Shown here one piece after another: positions 62,384 to 64,000 of a stretch of 64,000 nt of DNA. The notes below the pieces were generated by a model. It had not been told where the DNA came from. It saw only the letters and a list, made by a program, of their open reading frames with translations, and did no database searches. The position numbers were made by a program, and so were the translations under genes. Source of the stretch: Anaerohalosphaera lusitana (GTDB lineage: Bacteria > Planctomycetota > Phycisphaerae > Sedimentisphaerales > Anaerohalosphaeraceae); contig NZ_CP019791.1 in the NCBI RefSeq assembly GCF_002007645.1, positions 2,728,001 to 2,792,000 on the forward strand. Reading direction: 5' to 3'. Each line of letters begins with the position of its first letter. Within the stretch, counting starts at the first letter, position 1.

Positions 62384-62572
62384 ATGTTACCTAAGAAGAA
62401 AATCAGCAAGGCGCGTACACGTACCAGACGCAGTCACCACGCTCTGGGTGCTACGAACTATTCGCTTTGCGCCAAGTGCGGCAATGCAAAACTGCCTCAC
62501 GCTGCATGCGACAAATGCGGCTATGTTAATTCGAAGATCACTCTCGAGCTCGGCAAGGAGGAAACGAGCTAA
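62384..62572 (+). CDS. rpmF: ribosomal protein bL32
   Basis: A 62-residue large-subunit protein. MLPKKKISKARTRTRRSHHA is the typical basic start, and the zinc ribbon is intact with CAKCGN and CDKCGYV (four cysteines). GGAG precedes the ATG. It is 2 nt ahead of plsX, the conserved rpmF-plsX-fabH order that links ribosome and lipid synthesis genes. Confidence 0.96.
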   Translation: MLPKKKISKARTRTRRSHHALGATNYSLCAKCGNAKLPHAACDKCGYVNSKITLELGKEETS

Positions 62573-62574
62573 AA

Positions 62575-63588
62575 ATGCGTATTGCTGTTGACGCTATGGG
62601 TGGCGACCATGCCCCTGACGAGATAGTCAAGGGTGTGCTGGAAGCAAGGAAGTGCCTCGACAAGGAAGACGAGCTCGTTCTTATCGGTGTCAAAGAGAAG
62701 ATTGAGCCTCATTTGCCTTCCAAATGGCGTTTCCCCTCCGGCTTGTCGGTGGTCGATGCGCCTGAGATAATAGGCATGGACGAAGCTCCAGTGGAAGCTC
62801 TTCGCAAGAAGAAGAAGAGCTCGATCGCGCTTATGGCCAAAATGGCTGCGTCCGGGGAGTTTGACACAATTATATCGGCCGGCAATACCGGAGCCTGCGT
62901 TGCTGCATGCCAGCTTCGCATGCGAAACCTGGAAGGTGTGAACCGACCGGGCATCGCTGTGACACTGCCTACGTTCGGCGGACCTGTGACGGTTTGCGAT
63001 GTGGGTGCCAATGTTGCGTGCAAACCCATTAATCTGTATCAGTACGCAGTTATGTCGAGCGTTTATGCAAGGCGTATGCTGGGCATTGAGAATCCCAGAG
63101 TAGCTCTGATGGGTATCGGGGCCGAAGCGGGTAAGGGCAACACACTGGTCAAGAGGACCAGAGAGCTGCTCGATGCCGACGAGAATATAAACTTTATCGG
63201 CAACATCGAAGGCCGTGATATTTTTGACGGCACATGCGATGTCGCGATCTGCGAAGGATTTGTCGGCAATGTCGTACTCAAGCTCACAGAGGGCCTGGTA
63301 GACGGCCTGTTTCGTGCTATAAAGCAGGAACTGCTGGACGAAGGTTTAAGGCTTGCAATGAAGTTCAAGCCCGTTATGATGCGCATCTATCAGAAGTATG
63401 ACTATCACGAGTACGGAGGTGCCCTTTTGCTTGGCGTTAACGGCAACAGCATCATCTGTCACGGTACCAGCAAGAGTCGTACCATCAAAAACGCTATTAT
63501 GGCGTCCAAAAAATTCGTTAATATGGAAATAAACGAGGCGATTGTCGAGTACTTGTCGACTTCCACAGTGAGGCCTAACAGTGAATGA
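62575..63588 (+). CDS. plsX: phosphate acyltransferase PlsX
   Basis: A 337-residue enzyme making acyl-phosphate from acyl-ACP for phospholipid synthesis. Motifs: MRIAVDAMGGDHAPDEIVKG, SAGNTGA, DVGANVACKP, NIEGRDIFDG and CEGFVGNVVLKL. Full length. AAGGAGG lies upstream of the ATG inside rpmF. It overlaps fabH by 8 nt. Confidence 0.96.
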   Translation: MRIAVDAMGGDHAPDEIVKGVLEARKCLDKEDELVLIGVKEKIEPHLPSKWRFPSGLSVVDAPEIIGMDEAPVEALRKKKKSSIALMAKMAASGEFDTIISAGNTGACVAACQLRMRNLEGVNRPGIAVTLPTFGGPVTVCDVGANVACKPINLYQYAVMSSVYARRMLGIENPRVALMGIGAEAGKGNTLVKRTRELLDADENINFIGNIEGRDIFDGTCDVAICEGFVGNVVLKLTEGLVDGLFRAIKQELLDEGLRLAMKFKPVMMRIYQKYDYHEYGGALLLGVNGNSIICHGTSKSRTIKNAIMASKKFVNMEINEAIVEYLSTSTVRPNSE

Positions 63589-64000
63589 GGCAAAGTTAGC
63601 AGGCGAATATTTCAATGCCGTAATCGCAGGCACTGGCAGCGCGGTTCCGGAAAATACATTGACCAATGAGGATCTGACCAAAATCGTCGATACATCCGAC
63701 GAGTGGATCAGCACGCGTACCGGGATGAAGGTGCGTCACATCTCCGGTGATGACGATACCACTGCGACGCTGGCGGCAAGTGCCTCCAAAGAGGCCCTTG
63801 CGGACGCAGGCGTTTCGGCAGAAGATGTGGATCTGATAATCTGTGCGACCATAACGCCGGAGATGGTGTTTCCGTCCACGGCATGCTTTGTGCAGGATAT
63901 GATCGGTGCAAAAAATGCATGGGCATTTGATCTTTCGGCTGCGTGCAGCGGGTTTGTTTACGCCCTTTCGGTTGCCACGCGATTTGTAACTTGCGGCAAG
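63581..64000 (+). CDS. fabH: 3-oxoacyl-ACP synthase III (partial at right edge)
   Basis: The first 140 codons of the condensing enzyme that starts fatty acid chains. It begins with GTG at 63581, inside the end of plsX. Seen are DEWISTRTGMKVRH, DLIICATITPE and the active cysteine C122 in LSAACSGFVYAL; the His and Asn of the triad lie beyond the window. Third gene of the rpmF-plsX-fabH set. Confidence 0.95.
   Translation, partial: MNEAKLAGEYFNAVIAGTGSAVPENTLTNEDLTKIVDTSDEWISTRTGMKVRHISGDDDTTATLAASASKEALADAGVSAEDVDLIICATITPEMVFPSTACFVQDMIGAKNAWAFDLSAACSGFVYALSVATRFVTCGK

Overview
The window looks like a chromosomal segment from a marine or sediment planctomycete of the Phycisphaerae (Sedimentisphaerales-like) type. 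This rests on gene content, not a marker phylogeny. The pointers are a PEP-CTERM protein, three solitary pseudopilin-like proteins of the kind planctomycetes carry in many copies, dockerin-like EF-hand repeats in secreted enzymes, a CCPTR-type sulfatase, a FloA/NfeD locus, and a 56-residue basic protein of the family known from Planctomycetes, Verrucomicrobia and Chlamydiae. No tRNA, rRNA or CRISPR array was seen.

Layout. (1) 1-15.8 kb, plus strand: an export-oriented polysaccharide locus with the end of a GH2-like protein, GH43, GH127-type, GH76, GH92, GH125, a GxGYxYP protein, a sulfatase, a lipoprotein aldose epimerase, a second GH43 and a pseudopilin. GH76, GH92 and GH125 together point to alpha-mannan, perhaps sulfated and arabinose-decorated. 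(2) 16-23 kb, minus strand: an IS630 remnant, then a CusA/CusB/TolC-type metal efflux operon headed by a small His-rich protein. (3) 23-37.3 kb: a sugar regulon of a LacI regulator, a 1057-residue glycoside-phosphorylase-like enzyme, a clan GH-A lipoprotein hydrolase, a GPH symporter, two pseudopilins, a dockerin-bearing binding protein, a PEP-CTERM protein and a GH16 laminarinase. Six copies of one LacI-type palindrome sit in its promoters, which ties these genes to one regulator. Beta-1,3-glucan (laminarin) is the best substrate guess. (4) 37.4-43 kb: xylR divergent from xylB, a sugar porter and xylA, with a perfect inverted repeat between the divergent genes. (5) 43-52.5 kb: pdxB-folP, two CorC/HlyC-type proteins, a histidine kinase facing an 86-residue protein and a response regulator, an intact ISL3 element with 24-bp inverted repeats and an 8-bp target duplication, and a TPR protein. 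(6) 52.7-64 kb: a large GH2 enzyme, the nfeD-nfeD-floA operon, an aminotransferase, the small basic protein, a membrane-anchored unknown, and rpmF-plsX-fabH running off the right edge.

In the regulon of region 3, the secreted GH16 and the GH-A lipoprotein would cut a beta-glucan, the GPH symporter would import oligosaccharides, and the cytoplasmic phosphorylase-like enzyme would split them. The LacI protein would sense the product and also control its own gene. The strongest unexplained signals are the shared operator and its changing position in each promoter, the 554-nt gap holding three operator copies, the shared N-terminal module of three secreted proteins, and the pseudopilins embedded in both sugar loci.
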